Origin: JAGLOK01 sp963675575
Lineage (GTDB): Bacteria; Bacillota; Clostridia; Christensenellales; UMGS416
Direction of reading: 5' to 3'
Length of the DNA stretch: 64,000 bases
Assembly: GCA_963675575.1 (NCBI GenBank)
Contig: OY776378.1
Coordinates: 682,001 to 746,000 of the forward strand
The position numbers were made by a program, and so were the translations under genes. Shown piece by piece: positions 52,985-61,328 of the stretch; positions within the stretch are counted from its first letter, which is position 1; each line of letters starts with the position of its first letter. The notes below the pieces were generated by a model that had not been told where the DNA came from, did no database searches, and was given only the letters and a program-made list of their open reading frames with translations.

Positions 52985-53881
52985 TTAGCAGAAGCTGGCT
53001 TCGCCGCTTTTTTCAAACCACTCAAGAAAATCATTAACGTGTTCAGTGTGGACTTTTTTATATAGCAGGAAAATATCCAAATTAATATCCAAATCCGAGA
53101 TTGCAACTTCTTTAAACTGCTTTTTATATAATTCTTCTTTGACGGATATGTAGGGAAGAAAGGCCATTCCATAGCCCCGCAGAATCATCATTTTCGCACC
53201 GACAATCCCTTCAACTTTCAAATTGCAGTTCAAGCTTTTTTTGGCTATGCCTATTTTTTCGAGCTTATTGAAAATTATTTCGTTTATATCGTTTTTGCCG
53301 GTAAGGGTTATAAGGCACACTTCGGATAATTTTTCAGGGTCAAGCAAATCAGAGATATCATCATCGTTTCTGGCCACTAGCACTATACGGTTTTTACCCG
53401 CCTTGTGGGATAAAACATTTTCATATCCCAAGATATTGTCAACGTATGAGAAACCCACATCGCAGATATTATTTGAAACGTTTTGTACTATTTCATTTGA
53501 AGTGTTGCTGGTAAGCTCATATTTGTGCGAATGATACTTGTCGTTAGCCTTAATCATGGTGCAGGGCAACGCATAGTCCGCGAGTGAAGAAGGGGCTTCG
53601 ATTTTTATCACAATGTTTTTTTTGGCTTCGCTTTCTATTTCATCCATCATATGATTATAGGTGCGCAAAATATTGTCTGTGTATTTATAGACTATTTTGC
53701 CTTCTTGCGTGAGCTGAACCCCTTTGTTTGAGCGCAAGAGCAAAGGTTTGTCGAAATATAACTCCAGCTTTTGGATTTGCTGGGAAAGCGCTGACTGGGA
53801 AAGATGGACTGTTTTGGCCACCGAACTGATATTGCCGGCTTTTGCTATCATATAGAAATATTTTAAAGATTCAATGTTCAA
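52985..53881 (-). CDS. LysR-type transcriptional regulator
   Basis: 298 residues: N-terminal winged HTH (about 1-60; AKAGNISSVAKTVHLSQSALSQQIQKLE), linker helix and a two-lobe effector domain (about 90-290). The start is TTG 53881, behind AAGGAAG. It is divergent from the YeeE operon and convergent with the left operon, so it most likely controls the island; LysR proteins of this kind (CysB, Cbl) often sense sulfur compounds. Effector not deducible. Confidence 0.9.
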   Translation of the reverse strand: MNIESLKYFYMIAKAGNISSVAKTVHLSQSALSQQIQKLELYFDKPLLLRSNKGVQLTQEGKIVYKYTDNILRTYNHMMDEIESEAKKNIVIKIEAPSSLADYALPCTMIKANDKYHSHKYELTSNTSNEIVQNVSNNICDVGFSYVDNILGYENVLSHKAGKNRIVLVARNDDDISDLLDPEKLSEVCLITLTGKNDINEIIFNKLEKIGIAKKSLNCNLKVEGIVGAKMMILRGYGMAFLPYISVKEELYKKQFKEVAISDLDINLDIFLLYKKVHTEHVNDFLEWFEKSGEASFC

Positions 53882-53910
53882 ATTGTCACAGCTTCCTTAT
53901 GTATGAGAAA

Positions 53911-53974
53911 TTTGCTATGTATATTATATCATTATGCTTTGCTATAAACAAATCTAATACTGCATAAGCAAATA
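53911..53974. promoter_or_regulatory. Candidate LysR operator between lysR and the YeeE operon
   Basis: TTTGCTAT occurs at 53911 and 53938 (period 27) and inverted as TAAGCAAA near 53966. TTTGCTATAAACAAA (53938-53952) is an imperfect dyad holding the T-N11-A LysR box. All lie just upstream of the YeeE promoter. Confidence 0.5.
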
Positions 53975-53976
53975 GA

Positions 53977-54007
53977 TTGATAGAATTTTAACAAAGTATG
54001 ATAAAAT
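53977..54007 (+). promoter_or_regulatory. Promoter of the YeeE/rhodanese operon
   Basis: TTGATA (53977-53982), 19 bases, TAAAAT (54002-54007) with TG at 53999-54000; an alternative -10 GATAAA gives 17 bases. A weak match fits an activator-dependent promoter. Confidence 0.45.
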
Positions 54008-54071
54008 GATGGAGATTTAAGTGTTAAATAATTAACAAAGATAATTACAAAGGTATAAAAGAGGTGTAATC

Positions 54072-54779
54072 ATGTCAGAAGGCACAATAAGAACTTCGTC
54101 CAGAGCTTCAAACCGTAAGCGGAAGAAAAAAACAAATCAAATCCCAATAGCAATCGGAATGTTTGTACTTATAGTGGTTATCGGAGTGTTGCTTACTTTG
54201 CGTGAGGCTAATCTCGGTCTTTTTTGGATGACCGGCTTGGCTTTCGGATTTATATTGCAAAGAGCGCGTTTTTGCTTCACAGCTTCAATGCGTGATCCGT
54301 ATCTGACCGGCTCAACCACAGTCACTCGTGCGGTGCTAATTGCTTTTGCTGTCACTTCCATTGTTTTTACGGCAATAAAGTATGGCGCGTTAATAAATGG
54401 ACAGCCTATTCCGGGGCAAAGCTACGTGGCTCCCATTTCATTGGCCACAGGAATCGGCGCGTTCATGTTTGGCGTAGGGATGGTTATAGCGGGCGGATGC
54501 GCTTCCGGAACACTAATGCGTATAGGCGAAGGTTTTTGGATGCAGCTTGTATCACTTTTCTTTTTCGTGGTGGGCTCTTTGTGGGGCGCGCATGACTACG
54601 GATGGTGGTATCGTAATTTTATAGTAACCGGTAAGAGAGTTTTCCTTCCTGATGTATTTACAAAGCTGTTTAATTCAACGGCGTTCGGATGGTTTGGCGG
54701 ACTATTGTGCAATCTATTAATTATAGCTGCAATTTATATACTGGCCCATAAATGGGAAAATCGTAAAAAAGAGGATTAG
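54072..54779 (+). CDS. YeeE/YedE-family transporter, N-terminal half subunit
   Basis: 235 residues with about six helices after a basic N-terminus. It carries the first half signature of YeeE (thiosulfate transporter TsuA): GFILQRARFCFTASMRD and GVGMVIAGGCASGTLMRIGEG, whose cysteines relay the sulfur substrate in TsuA. Full YeeE is about 350 residues with both halves; here the other half is at 55092. Half-size pairs like PmpA/PmpB are known, but here a TusA gene lies between them. Confidence 0.86.
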   Translation: MSEGTIRTSSRASNRKRKKKTNQIPIAIGMFVLIVVIGVLLTLREANLGLFWMTGLAFGFILQRARFCFTASMRDPYLTGSTTVTRAVLIAFAVTSIVFTAIKYGALINGQPIPGQSYVAPISLATGIGAFMFGVGMVIAGGCASGTLMRIGEGFWMQLVSLFFFVVGSLWGAHDYGWWYRNFIVTGKRVFLPDVFTKLFNSTAFGWFGGLLCNLLIIAAIYILAHKWENRKKED

Positions 54780-54820
54780 CATAAATCCTTTTTAAATAAT
54801 TATATTCGGAGGAAATTAAA

Positions 54821-55048
54821 ATGAGCAAAGAAGTAGTGTTGGATTGTTTGGGCGAGGCTTGCCCAGTGCCACTTATCAAAGCGGAAAAAGAACTTGCAAA
54901 ACTTGAGTCAGGCGACGTGCTTATCGTTCAAATCGACCACAGCTGCGCAATGAAAAACGTGCCTGAATGGGCACGTAAGCAAGGCCACGAAGTGGAGCTT
55001 GAAGAAGTTGACGACGGCGAATGGGAATGCATCATAGAAAAAGCATAG
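54821..55048 (+). CDS. TusA-like sulfur carrier protein, copy 2 (TsuB-like)
   Basis: 75 residues with CLGEACPVP (C9, C14) and HSC (about 45), the same layout as copy 1. In known YeeE systems a TusA-like TsuB accepts sulfur from the transporter. Its position between the two YeeE half genes fits exactly that role. GGAGG precedes the ATG. Confidence 0.92.
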   Translation: MSKEVVLDCLGEACPVPLIKAEKELAKLESGDVLIVQIDHSCAMKNVPEWARKQGHEVELEEVDDGEWECIIEKA

Positions 55049-55091
55049 CAGAATAAAAGGCATGCTTTAAGACTTAATTGAGGTGATAAAC

Positions 55092-55640
55092 TTGAAGAAA
55101 TTTTTTGACAATATAAAAAATAATGAATTCTACAAGATGTGGTTTAAAAACGCATTGCCATATGTGGCAGGAGCAGTGCTGCTTTCCGTGTTTCAAATAG
55201 TTACCTTTACGACCACGGGCAATCCCTGGGGCGTTTCGGGCATATTTGCAAATTGGGGCGCATGGCTTTTTGAAGCTGTGGGCGGTTCTGTTGATAAGTG
55301 GTTTTACTTTTCTTCTCCCGGCGCGCAGGCGACCCTTAACGGCGGTATTTTAAACAATCCTGGTTCATGGAGAAATATCGGCATAATTTTTGGCGCGCTT
55401 TTTGCCACGCTTATGGCTTCAGGCTTCAAGTTTAAGAAAATTAAGTCATGGAAACAGGTTGCTGCAGCCACGCTCGGCGGACTTTTAATGGGATATGGCG
55501 CGCGCATAGCGTTCGGTTGTAATATCGGAGCATTGTTTTCAGGAATAGCTTCGCTTTCACTATCGGGATGGGTTTTCGCGTTGTTTATGTTCGGCGGAGC
55601 TATTGTCGGCAGCAAATTGCTTGTTAAGTACTTTATGTAA
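55092..55640 (+). CDS. YeeE/YedE-family transporter, C-terminal half subunit
   Basis: 182 residues from a TTG at 55092; AGGTG (55081-55085) is the ribosome site, so the in-frame GTG at 55083 inside it is not the start. About five helices. The signature GGLLMGYGARIAFGCNIGALFSGIASLSLSG is represented by YGARIAFGCNIGALFSG, the second conserved-Cys half of YeeE. It should pair with the product of 54072. Confidence 0.86.
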   Translation: MKKFFDNIKNNEFYKMWFKNALPYVAGAVLLSVFQIVTFTTTGNPWGVSGIFANWGAWLFEAVGGSVDKWFYFSSPGAQATLNGGILNNPGSWRNIGIIFGALFATLMASGFKFKKIKSWKQVAAATLGGLLMGYGARIAFGCNIGALFSGIASLSLSGWVFALFMFGGAIVGSKLLVKYFM

Positions 55641-55651
55641 AGGAAAATAAA

Positions 55652-56884
55652 ATGGCTAGAGATAAAAAAGTAGAACAATACGATGTAGTCATAATCGGCG
55701 GCGGAGCCTCCGGTCTTACCGCGGGAATATATTGCGGCAGAGCGAGACTTAAAACGCTGATTATCGAGCAGGCCTTGGTGGGCGGCATCGCGACCAATAC
55801 AAATGATATAGAAAACTATCCTGGGTTCCCGGAAGGCATTTCCGGCATTGATTTGATGAACTTATTCAAAGAACAGGCTAAGAAGTTTGAAGTAAACTTC
55901 AAACTTACAAATGTTAAGACTGTGGATTTTACAGGCGACATCAAAATTGTCGAAACATTCAGAAACCGCTATGAAGCAAAATCTGTGATAATCGCCAATG
56001 GTTCAAAGCCAAGAGTGCTTGGCATTGACAGCGAAGAGCAGTTCATAGGCAAAGGTATAGCATTTTGCGCCACTTGCGACGCGGCGGCCAACACGGGCAA
56101 AGAAGTTGTTGTCATAGGTTCCGGCGACGCGGCGATAGAAGAGGGCATGTTCCTTACCAAATTCGCAAGCAAGGTTACAGTTTCCGTTCTTCATGATGAA
56201 GGTGTAATGGATTGCAACGAGATTGCTAAAAATGCGGCGCTCGAAAATCCTAAAATGGATTTCAAATGGAATACCGTTGTGGATGAATATCTGGGTGGCG
56301 AAGAGATTGAGGCAGTTAACCTTAAAAATATCAAAACAGGTGAAATCGAGCGCATAGATTGCGCGACATGCTTCTTGTTTATAGGATTCATTCCTAATAC
56401 TGATATATACAAGGGCATAATAAACATGACCGATCGCGGCTATGTGAAAACAGATGAAGAGATGCGTACAAATATTCCCGGTGTATTCGCAGCCGGTGAT
56501 GTGCGTGACCGCTTTTTGCGTCAGGTTGCGACATGTGTTGGAGACGCGGCGACAGCAGGCGTTATGGCTGAAAAATATATCGCGGAAAGCGAAATCTTCG
56601 AGCATCAGATAATGATGGGCGACGGAATCGCTTATGTATATGACGCGGTTGATAAGACTCAGCGCGAATTTCTCACTGTAATAGAAGAAATTGAAGCAAT
56701 GTATGACAATCATTGCTGTCACAAGGTTGATACCTATAAATCAAAGGGCTTGGCACAACGCTTAGGCTGTGAAGAATGCCCCGCTGTCGTTATCATCAAA
56801 GACGGCAAGATATATGAGACTTTATCTGACAAGGAGCTAAGCAAGGATGACATCATTGCTGCAATAAAGGCTTCAAAGGAGTAA
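55652..56884 (+). CDS. Thioredoxin reductase-like flavoprotein fused to an atypical thioredoxin-like domain
   Basis: 410 residues. Residues 1-320 are a TrxR-type flavoprotein: FAD motif GGGASG (about 16-21), redox CATC (139-142), second dinucleotide motif GSGDAA (157-161 region), and FAD end motif FAAGDVRD. The NADPH 2'-phosphate motif HRRxxxR is absent (VLHDEGVMDC instead), so another donor such as ferredoxin or NADH is likely. Residues about 322-410 align with thioredoxin but lack WCGPC; cysteines are C355-C356 and C373-C376 (GCEECPAV at the cis-Pro site). It follows the YeeE genes by 11 bases. Confidence 0.87.
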   Translation: MARDKKVEQYDVVIIGGGASGLTAGIYCGRARLKTLIIEQALVGGIATNTNDIENYPGFPEGISGIDLMNLFKEQAKKFEVNFKLTNVKTVDFTGDIKIVETFRNRYEAKSVIIANGSKPRVLGIDSEEQFIGKGIAFCATCDAAANTGKEVVVIGSGDAAIEEGMFLTKFASKVTVSVLHDEGVMDCNEIAKNAALENPKMDFKWNTVVDEYLGGEEIEAVNLKNIKTGEIERIDCATCFLFIGFIPNTDIYKGIINMTDRGYVKTDEEMRTNIPGVFAAGDVRDRFLRQVATCVGDAATAGVMAEKYIAESEIFEHQIMMGDGIAYVYDAVDKTQREFLTVIEEIEAMYDNHCCHKVDTYKSKGLAQRLGCEECPAVVIIKDGKIYETLSDKELSKDDIIAAIKASKE

Positions 56885-56888
56885 TATC

Positions 56889-57782
56889 GTGAAAAAGAGA
56901 ATGCTACTAATCTTAACCGCTTTAATAATGCTTTCATTTTCAGCATGCGCGAATTTTGATTTTGCCGAAACAGGCGATTATATAGCAACGCCCAAAGATG
57001 CCGCAAAGCTGATAGAAGAAGGCACTATAGTTGTGGACGTTCGCAGCGCGGAAGACTATGTATTAAACCACGTCGAAGGCGCGGTTAATATCCCTATGAG
57101 CGCACTTACAGTGAGCGAGCCTTATGCGAACATGCTTCCTGAAGCCGCTCAGGTGGAAGAAGTGATGAGCGCGGCAGGAATCACAGAGGGCGATGAAATA
57201 TTGGTGTATGACGATGCCAGCAATATGCAGGCGGCGCGCGTTCAGTGGACGCTCAATATGTATTCCAATTTCAATGTCAAGGTGGTAAGCGGCGGATTTG
57301 AAGCTCTCAAAGCTCAGGATGTCTCTATGTCCTCAGGCGTGGTAGCTCCTGAAGTAGCGACATATACAGCCGGTGAATATCAAAAATCGCTTATTGTATC
57401 GCTTGATTATATAAAGGCTATCATAAACACGCCTGATGAAAATACCGTAATCATTGATACCCGAAGCTATGAGGAATACGCCGCCGGAACAATTCCGGGT
57501 TCATGCCACAAAGAGTATGTGTGGAACATGTATCCAAATGGCGAATATAAAACTCCGCGCGACATTCAAAGCACATATATTGCCGAAGACATCACTCCCG
57601 ACACAAAGATTATCCTGTTTTGCAAAACTTCAGTTAGGGCCGCGCAGACATATGCCGCGCTCAAAGACGCAGGATATAAAGATGTAAGGATATACGATGG
57701 CGCTTGGCTGGAATATTCCGATAAGGAAAATCCGCAGGTTCCGTCTGAAAATATCATACCCACGAAGCAAGACGCTTCGTAA
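56889..57782 (+). CDS. Two-domain rhodanese (sulfurtransferase) lipoprotein
   Basis: 297 residues from a GTG at 56889, seven bases after AAGGAG. The lipoprotein signal ends at C20 (LSFSAC). Domain 1 (about 33-148) has VVDVRSAEDY but no cysteine in its loop (VYDDASNMQAA), so it is inactive as usual for tandem types. Domain 2 (about 165-275) has IIDTRSYEEY and the active loop CKTSVRA with C245. It resembles thiosulfate or mercaptopyruvate sulfurtransferase placed on the outer face of the membrane. It lies five bases after the flavoprotein gene. Confidence 0.9.
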   Translation: MKKRMLLILTALIMLSFSACANFDFAETGDYIATPKDAAKLIEEGTIVVDVRSAEDYVLNHVEGAVNIPMSALTVSEPYANMLPEAAQVEEVMSAAGITEGDEILVYDDASNMQAARVQWTLNMYSNFNVKVVSGGFEALKAQDVSMSSGVVAPEVATYTAGEYQKSLIVSLDYIKAIINTPDENTVIIDTRSYEEYAAGTIPGSCHKEYVWNMYPNGEYKTPRDIQSTYIAEDITPDTKIILFCKTSVRAAQTYAALKDAGYKDVRIYDGAWLEYSDKENPQVPSENIIPTKQDAS

Positions 57783-57799
57783 GAAAGAAAGGAAACACG

Positions 57800-59386
57800 A
57801 TGAAAAAACTATTAGTTATCTTGATGGCCGCTATCATGGTTTTCGCCGCAACTGCATGTCAGGGCGGAAATGCTCTTGAAAGCGCTGCAACAGACTATTT
57901 TGCGGAATTCCCGGGCAGCCGCATTATCACATGGGACGACCTATTTGCAAAAATCGACGCCGGCGACGAACCGTTCATATTGAGCATTCGCCAAAACGAC
58001 GTATATTCAGAAGGACATATAGCAGGTGCTTATCTTGCTGCTTGGGGTACGGATTTGGCTGAAAAAGCATCAATGCTTCCTACAGATGAGCCTGTTTATG
58101 TATACTGCTATACAGGACAGACAGCGGGACAGACAGTAGCATTGCTTAATATTCTTGGAGTAGAGGCCTATTCCGTAAAATCAGGATATAACAGCGGCGC
58201 TATGAAAACAGAAGGCTTTGAAGCTTATGTTGAAACAGAGGCTAACGAGCTTCCCGACGCAGGCGCAAAATTCAACAAAGATGTACTTTCATTTGTTGAA
58301 GAATATTTTAACACAGTAGCAGACAACGCAAACAACATCATGGCATCAGACGCTGCAGCTCCTTTGATTGAAGCGGGCGACCTTACAGTCATGGATATCC
58401 GTAAAGCGGATGATTATGCCGCAGCTCACATCGACGGCGCAATCAATGTACCGTTCGGCGAAGGCATGCAGGAAAGCTTTGCAGACTTTGAAGGCAAAAA
58501 GATTATCGTAGCTTGTTATTCAGGTCAGACAGCAGGACAGACAGTGGGCGTACTTCGCGCACTTGGCTATGACGCTGTTTCTCTTAAAAGCGGCATGGGT
58601 GGTTGGACAAGCTATGTGAAAACTGCTGCAGCAAACGCTTATTTCGCACCAGAGTTTGCAAACCCAATGATTTCATGGGAAGCTTTATTTGAAAAAATGG
58701 ACGCGGGCGAAGAGCTTAACATAGTTTCTATCCGCCAGCAGGACGTATATGACCAAGGCCACATCAAAGGCGCAGTGCTTGCTTCTTGGGGCGCAGACCT
58801 TGCAGAAAAAGTTTCTATGCTTCCGACAGACGCACCTGTTTATGTATATTGCTATTCAGGACAAACTGCAGGACAGGCTACAGCAGTGCTTAAAATGCTT
58901 GGCATCGATGCTTATTCTGTAAAATCAGGCTACAATGTAGGCGCAACAGCTGTTGAAGGTTACGAAGCTTATGTTGAAACAGAAGCTAATGAAATCGCTG
59001 ACGCAGGCGCAAGTTTTGACGCGGTGATGCTTGCGGAAGCAAAAGCGTATTTTGAAGCTGTGGGCGTACCCGAAAATGGAAGCTTCAAAATCGGCTGGGA
59101 CGATGCGCAAGCTGCTGTTGATGCAGACGAAGCAACAGTCGTGGACATCCGTACTGCAGAAGATTTCGCCGCAGGACATATAGTTAATGCTATAAACATT
59201 CCTTTTGGCGCAAACATGGATTTCAGCGAACTGCCAGAAGGCAAACTGATCGTTGCATGCTATTCAGGACAAACAGCAGGACAGACAACAGCTGTACTTA
59301 GAATGCTTGGTAAAGACGCTGTATCTCTTCACTTTGGCATGAAGGTTGGCTGGATTGCTGAAGGTTATCCTGTAGTGACTGACTAA
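57800..59386 (+). CDS. Four-domain rhodanese lipoprotein
   Basis: 528 residues; lipobox ends at C20 (FAATAC). Four rhodanese domains follow, with active-site cysteines C103, C239, C351 and C487, each in CY[ST]GQTAGQ. Domains 1 and 3 are alike (SIRQ in place of the usual DxR) and domains 2 and 4 are alike (DIRKADDY/DIRTAEDF); C103 to C351 and C239 to C487 are both exactly 248 residues apart. All four loops look active. It should hold several sulfane sulfurs on the outer membrane face and closes the operon. Confidence 0.92.
   Translation: MKKLLVILMAAIMVFAATACQGGNALESAATDYFAEFPGSRIITWDDLFAKIDAGDEPFILSIRQNDVYSEGHIAGAYLAAWGTDLAEKASMLPTDEPVYVYCYTGQTAGQTVALLNILGVEAYSVKSGYNSGAMKTEGFEAYVETEANELPDAGAKFNKDVLSFVEEYFNTVADNANNIMASDAAAPLIEAGDLTVMDIRKADDYAAAHIDGAINVPFGEGMQESFADFEGKKIIVACYSGQTAGQTVGVLRALGYDAVSLKSGMGGWTSYVKTAAANAYFAPEFANPMISWEALFEKMDAGEELNIVSIRQQDVYDQGHIKGAVLASWGADLAEKVSMLPTDAPVYVYCYSGQTAGQATAVLKMLGIDAYSVKSGYNVGATAVEGYEAYVETEANEIADAGASFDAVMLAEAKAYFEAVGVPENGSFKIGWDDAQAAVDADEATVVDIRTAEDFAAGHIVNAINIPFGANMDFSELPEGKLIVACYSGQTAGQTTAVLRMLGKDAVSLHFGMKVGWIAEGYPVVTD
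57908..59383 (+). repeat. Internal tandem duplication in the four-domain rhodanese gene
   Basis: Two in-frame units of 744 bases (about 57908-58651 and 58652-59383) encode the same two-domain block in register. Stretches such as CTGTTTATGTATA and the loop codons are still nearly identical, so the duplication is fairly recent or kept even by conversion. Confidence 0.8.
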
Positions 59387-59514
59387 CGTCAGTTTCGATT
59401 TCGGAGCTTACGCTCCTTATCGAGGAGTCTTTAAAATCCATGAAAACTCGAATCTAAGATTCTCGTGCATTTCAAGGATTTCCGCTTTGTAAGCGGTTGA
59501 TAGAAAATAATAAT
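59387..59514. other. Gap after the rhodanese gene with small hairpins
   Basis: Short hairpins GGAGC/GCTCC (59402-59416) and CCGCTT/AAGCGG (59482-59496) precede the terminator. No gene seen here. Confidence 0.35.
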
Positions 59515-59546
59515 AAAATCCGCGGCACATGTCCGCGGATTTTTTA
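59515..59546 (+). terminator. Terminator of the rhodanese operon
   Basis: AAAATCCGCGG (59515-59525), loop CACATGT, CCGCGGATTTT (59533-59543), then T. The following 59547-59769 has no supported gene. Confidence 0.9.
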
Positions 59547-59769
59547 TATGTCCAAGCATTATATAAAGGGTATAAAGAAGCAATGGTATTCATTTAGCCG
59601 CCCTCTTGAACAAAGATTTTTGGCAAAGAAAAAACTTCTCAAAAGACAAACCCAAGCTAAATATAATAAAGATGTCAAAGTTTTTGTGTGATAAAATGCA
59701 CAGGTTAAAGTGAATTGAGGTGGGATTGTGATAAGAGAATAGTAGTAAAGGGAAAATCAACAAATATTG

Positions 59770-59778
59770 TGATATAAT
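59770..59778 (+). promoter_or_regulatory. Extended -10 promoter close to the GT39 gene
   Basis: TG-A-TATAAT (59770-59778) ends 11 bases before ATG 59790, leaving a leader of about five bases and no ribosome site. Confidence 0.55.
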
Positions 59779-59789
59779 TTGCTTTATAA

Positions 59790-61328
59790 ATGAAACAGAT
59801 ATTAAATAATAAAAAGTTTGTGATGAGCTTAGTAAATATCTTGCTTTTAATATACTTTATAGCAAGTCTTTTGACGCTTACTCGTTTCCCTTTCATGCAC
59901 TCGGATGAATCGTGGCTTTCGGGTTTGACCCGTACTATGATGAATGAGGGGATTTCTTCCACGGAGACATTTTTTGACCTTTTGCCAAGATACCCTCACG
60001 CGTTAAAAACCATATTTCACCTTATACAGATGCCATTCATTTCGATGCTTGGATATAATCTTTTTTCGGTAAGGCTGGTTTCGCTCATTTTCGGATGCGC
60101 TGCGCTTCTTGCAACTTATAAAATAGTATTTAAAATTACGAAATCTAAAACGGTGTCTTTTATGTCGGTGGGGATTATGGCGCTGGATGTCCAGTTTATA
60201 TATGCTTCGCATTTTGCTAGGCAGGAGATTATAGTCGCCTTTGGAATACTTCTAATATACTTATATATAATAAAAAACATTCAAACATGGTCTTACATAA
60301 AAGACATTCTTATTGCTGTAATTATCGGCGCAATGATTGGAATACACCCCAACGCGTTTATCGTCTCGCTTGTTGCGGCAAGCATATATCTTTATTACCT
60401 GCTAATAGATAAGAAAATAAAAATTCACAACATTTTGGTTTTGATAGTGGTAACCGCGGGATTCGCGGGGGTGTTTGTGGGGATAAGCTATTTGTTTGAC
60501 CCTCAGTTTATTTCGCACTATTTAAAATACGGCGACCACTTAGGCGTGACTATGACTTTCGCCCAAAAGATACGAGCATTGGCGCCTTTTTATCAAAAGC
60601 TGTGGCTAGGAATTTCAGGCACGTATTATACGCCGTGGATCAAAGTGCAGATAGTGATATTCTTTGCAGCGATTGTGTCGGGGAGCGTATACGCTTTCTT
60701 TGATAAAAAGGTTTTGATGTATCTTTTTCCGATAGTAGCGGTAAACGCTGGATATATAATAATCGGGCGATATTCACAGCCGTCTATACTTTTGATGTTT
60801 ATAGTGTGTTGGCTGCTTGTTTTCTTTCTTGTAAGCCGTTTGAAGAAATTCAAAATAGCATTACTATCGGTCGTTGCGGTTTTGATGCTTGTGGTGTCGG
60901 CGGTGCAGATTGCACCTAATATGAATCATGACTATAAAGACTACCTGCAAGATATTAAAAGAGCAGTTCCTGAAAATGCAAAAGTGCTCGCCAACCTAAA
61001 CTCGGAATACGCTTTTGCATATAACAGCTTGTTGGATTACAGGAACTTGGGGTATATAGATGAAAGTGGTATGGATTTCGCCGATTATGTGAAATCAAAC
61101 GAAATTGAGTATATAATATATCCTGAGGAGATGGATTACATTTATCAAGTCCGTCCGGTATGGAATATAGTATATGGCAACCTCTATCCTTACTATGAGG
61201 ATATGAAAACTTTCATTGATGAGAACTGTGAGTTGGTGGATGAGTTTTATTCGCCGTATGCCATGAGGATTGCGAAGTTGGCATATGAAAAAGAGTGGAA
61301 GGTTAAAATCTACAAGGTAACAAAATGA
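59790..61328 (+). CDS. GT39/ArnT-like membrane glycosyltransferase
   Basis: 512 residues with about 11 helices and the DESW motif (HSDESWLSG, about residue 36-44) in the first outer loop, where the catalytic Asp of PMT/ArnT-type GT-C enzymes lies. These transfer a sugar from a polyprenyl-phosphate donor outside the membrane. A C-terminal soluble domain (about 385-512) follows. It starts the surface-glycan cluster and overlaps the next gene by four bases. The GT2 gene downstream may make its lipid-linked donor. Confidence 0.8.
   Translation: MKQILNNKKFVMSLVNILLLIYFIASLLTLTRFPFMHSDESWLSGLTRTMMNEGISSTETFFDLLPRYPHALKTIFHLIQMPFISMLGYNLFSVRLVSLIFGCAALLATYKIVFKITKSKTVSFMSVGIMALDVQFIYASHFARQEIIVAFGILLIYLYIIKNIQTWSYIKDILIAVIIGAMIGIHPNAFIVSLVAASIYLYYLLIDKKIKIHNILVLIVVTAGFAGVFVGISYLFDPQFISHYLKYGDHLGVTMTFAQKIRALAPFYQKLWLGISGTYYTPWIKVQIVIFFAAIVSGSVYAFFDKKVLMYLFPIVAVNAGYIIIGRYSQPSILLMFIVCWLLVFFLVSRLKKFKIALLSVVAVLMLVVSAVQIAPNMNHDYKDYLQDIKRAVPENAKVLANLNSEYAFAYNSLLDYRNLGYIDESGMDFADYVKSNEIEYIIYPEEMDYIYQVRPVWNIVYGNLYPYYEDMKTFIDENCELVDEFYSPYAMRIAKLAYEKEWKVKIYKVTK

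Noticed and set aside
56003..56722. Minus-strand open frame of 239 codons
   Set aside because: Antisense shadow of the TrxR-like gene with no start signal.
59497..59691. Plus-strand frame of 64 codons
   Set aside because: It spans the rhodanese operon terminator and has no ribosome site or recognisable protein.
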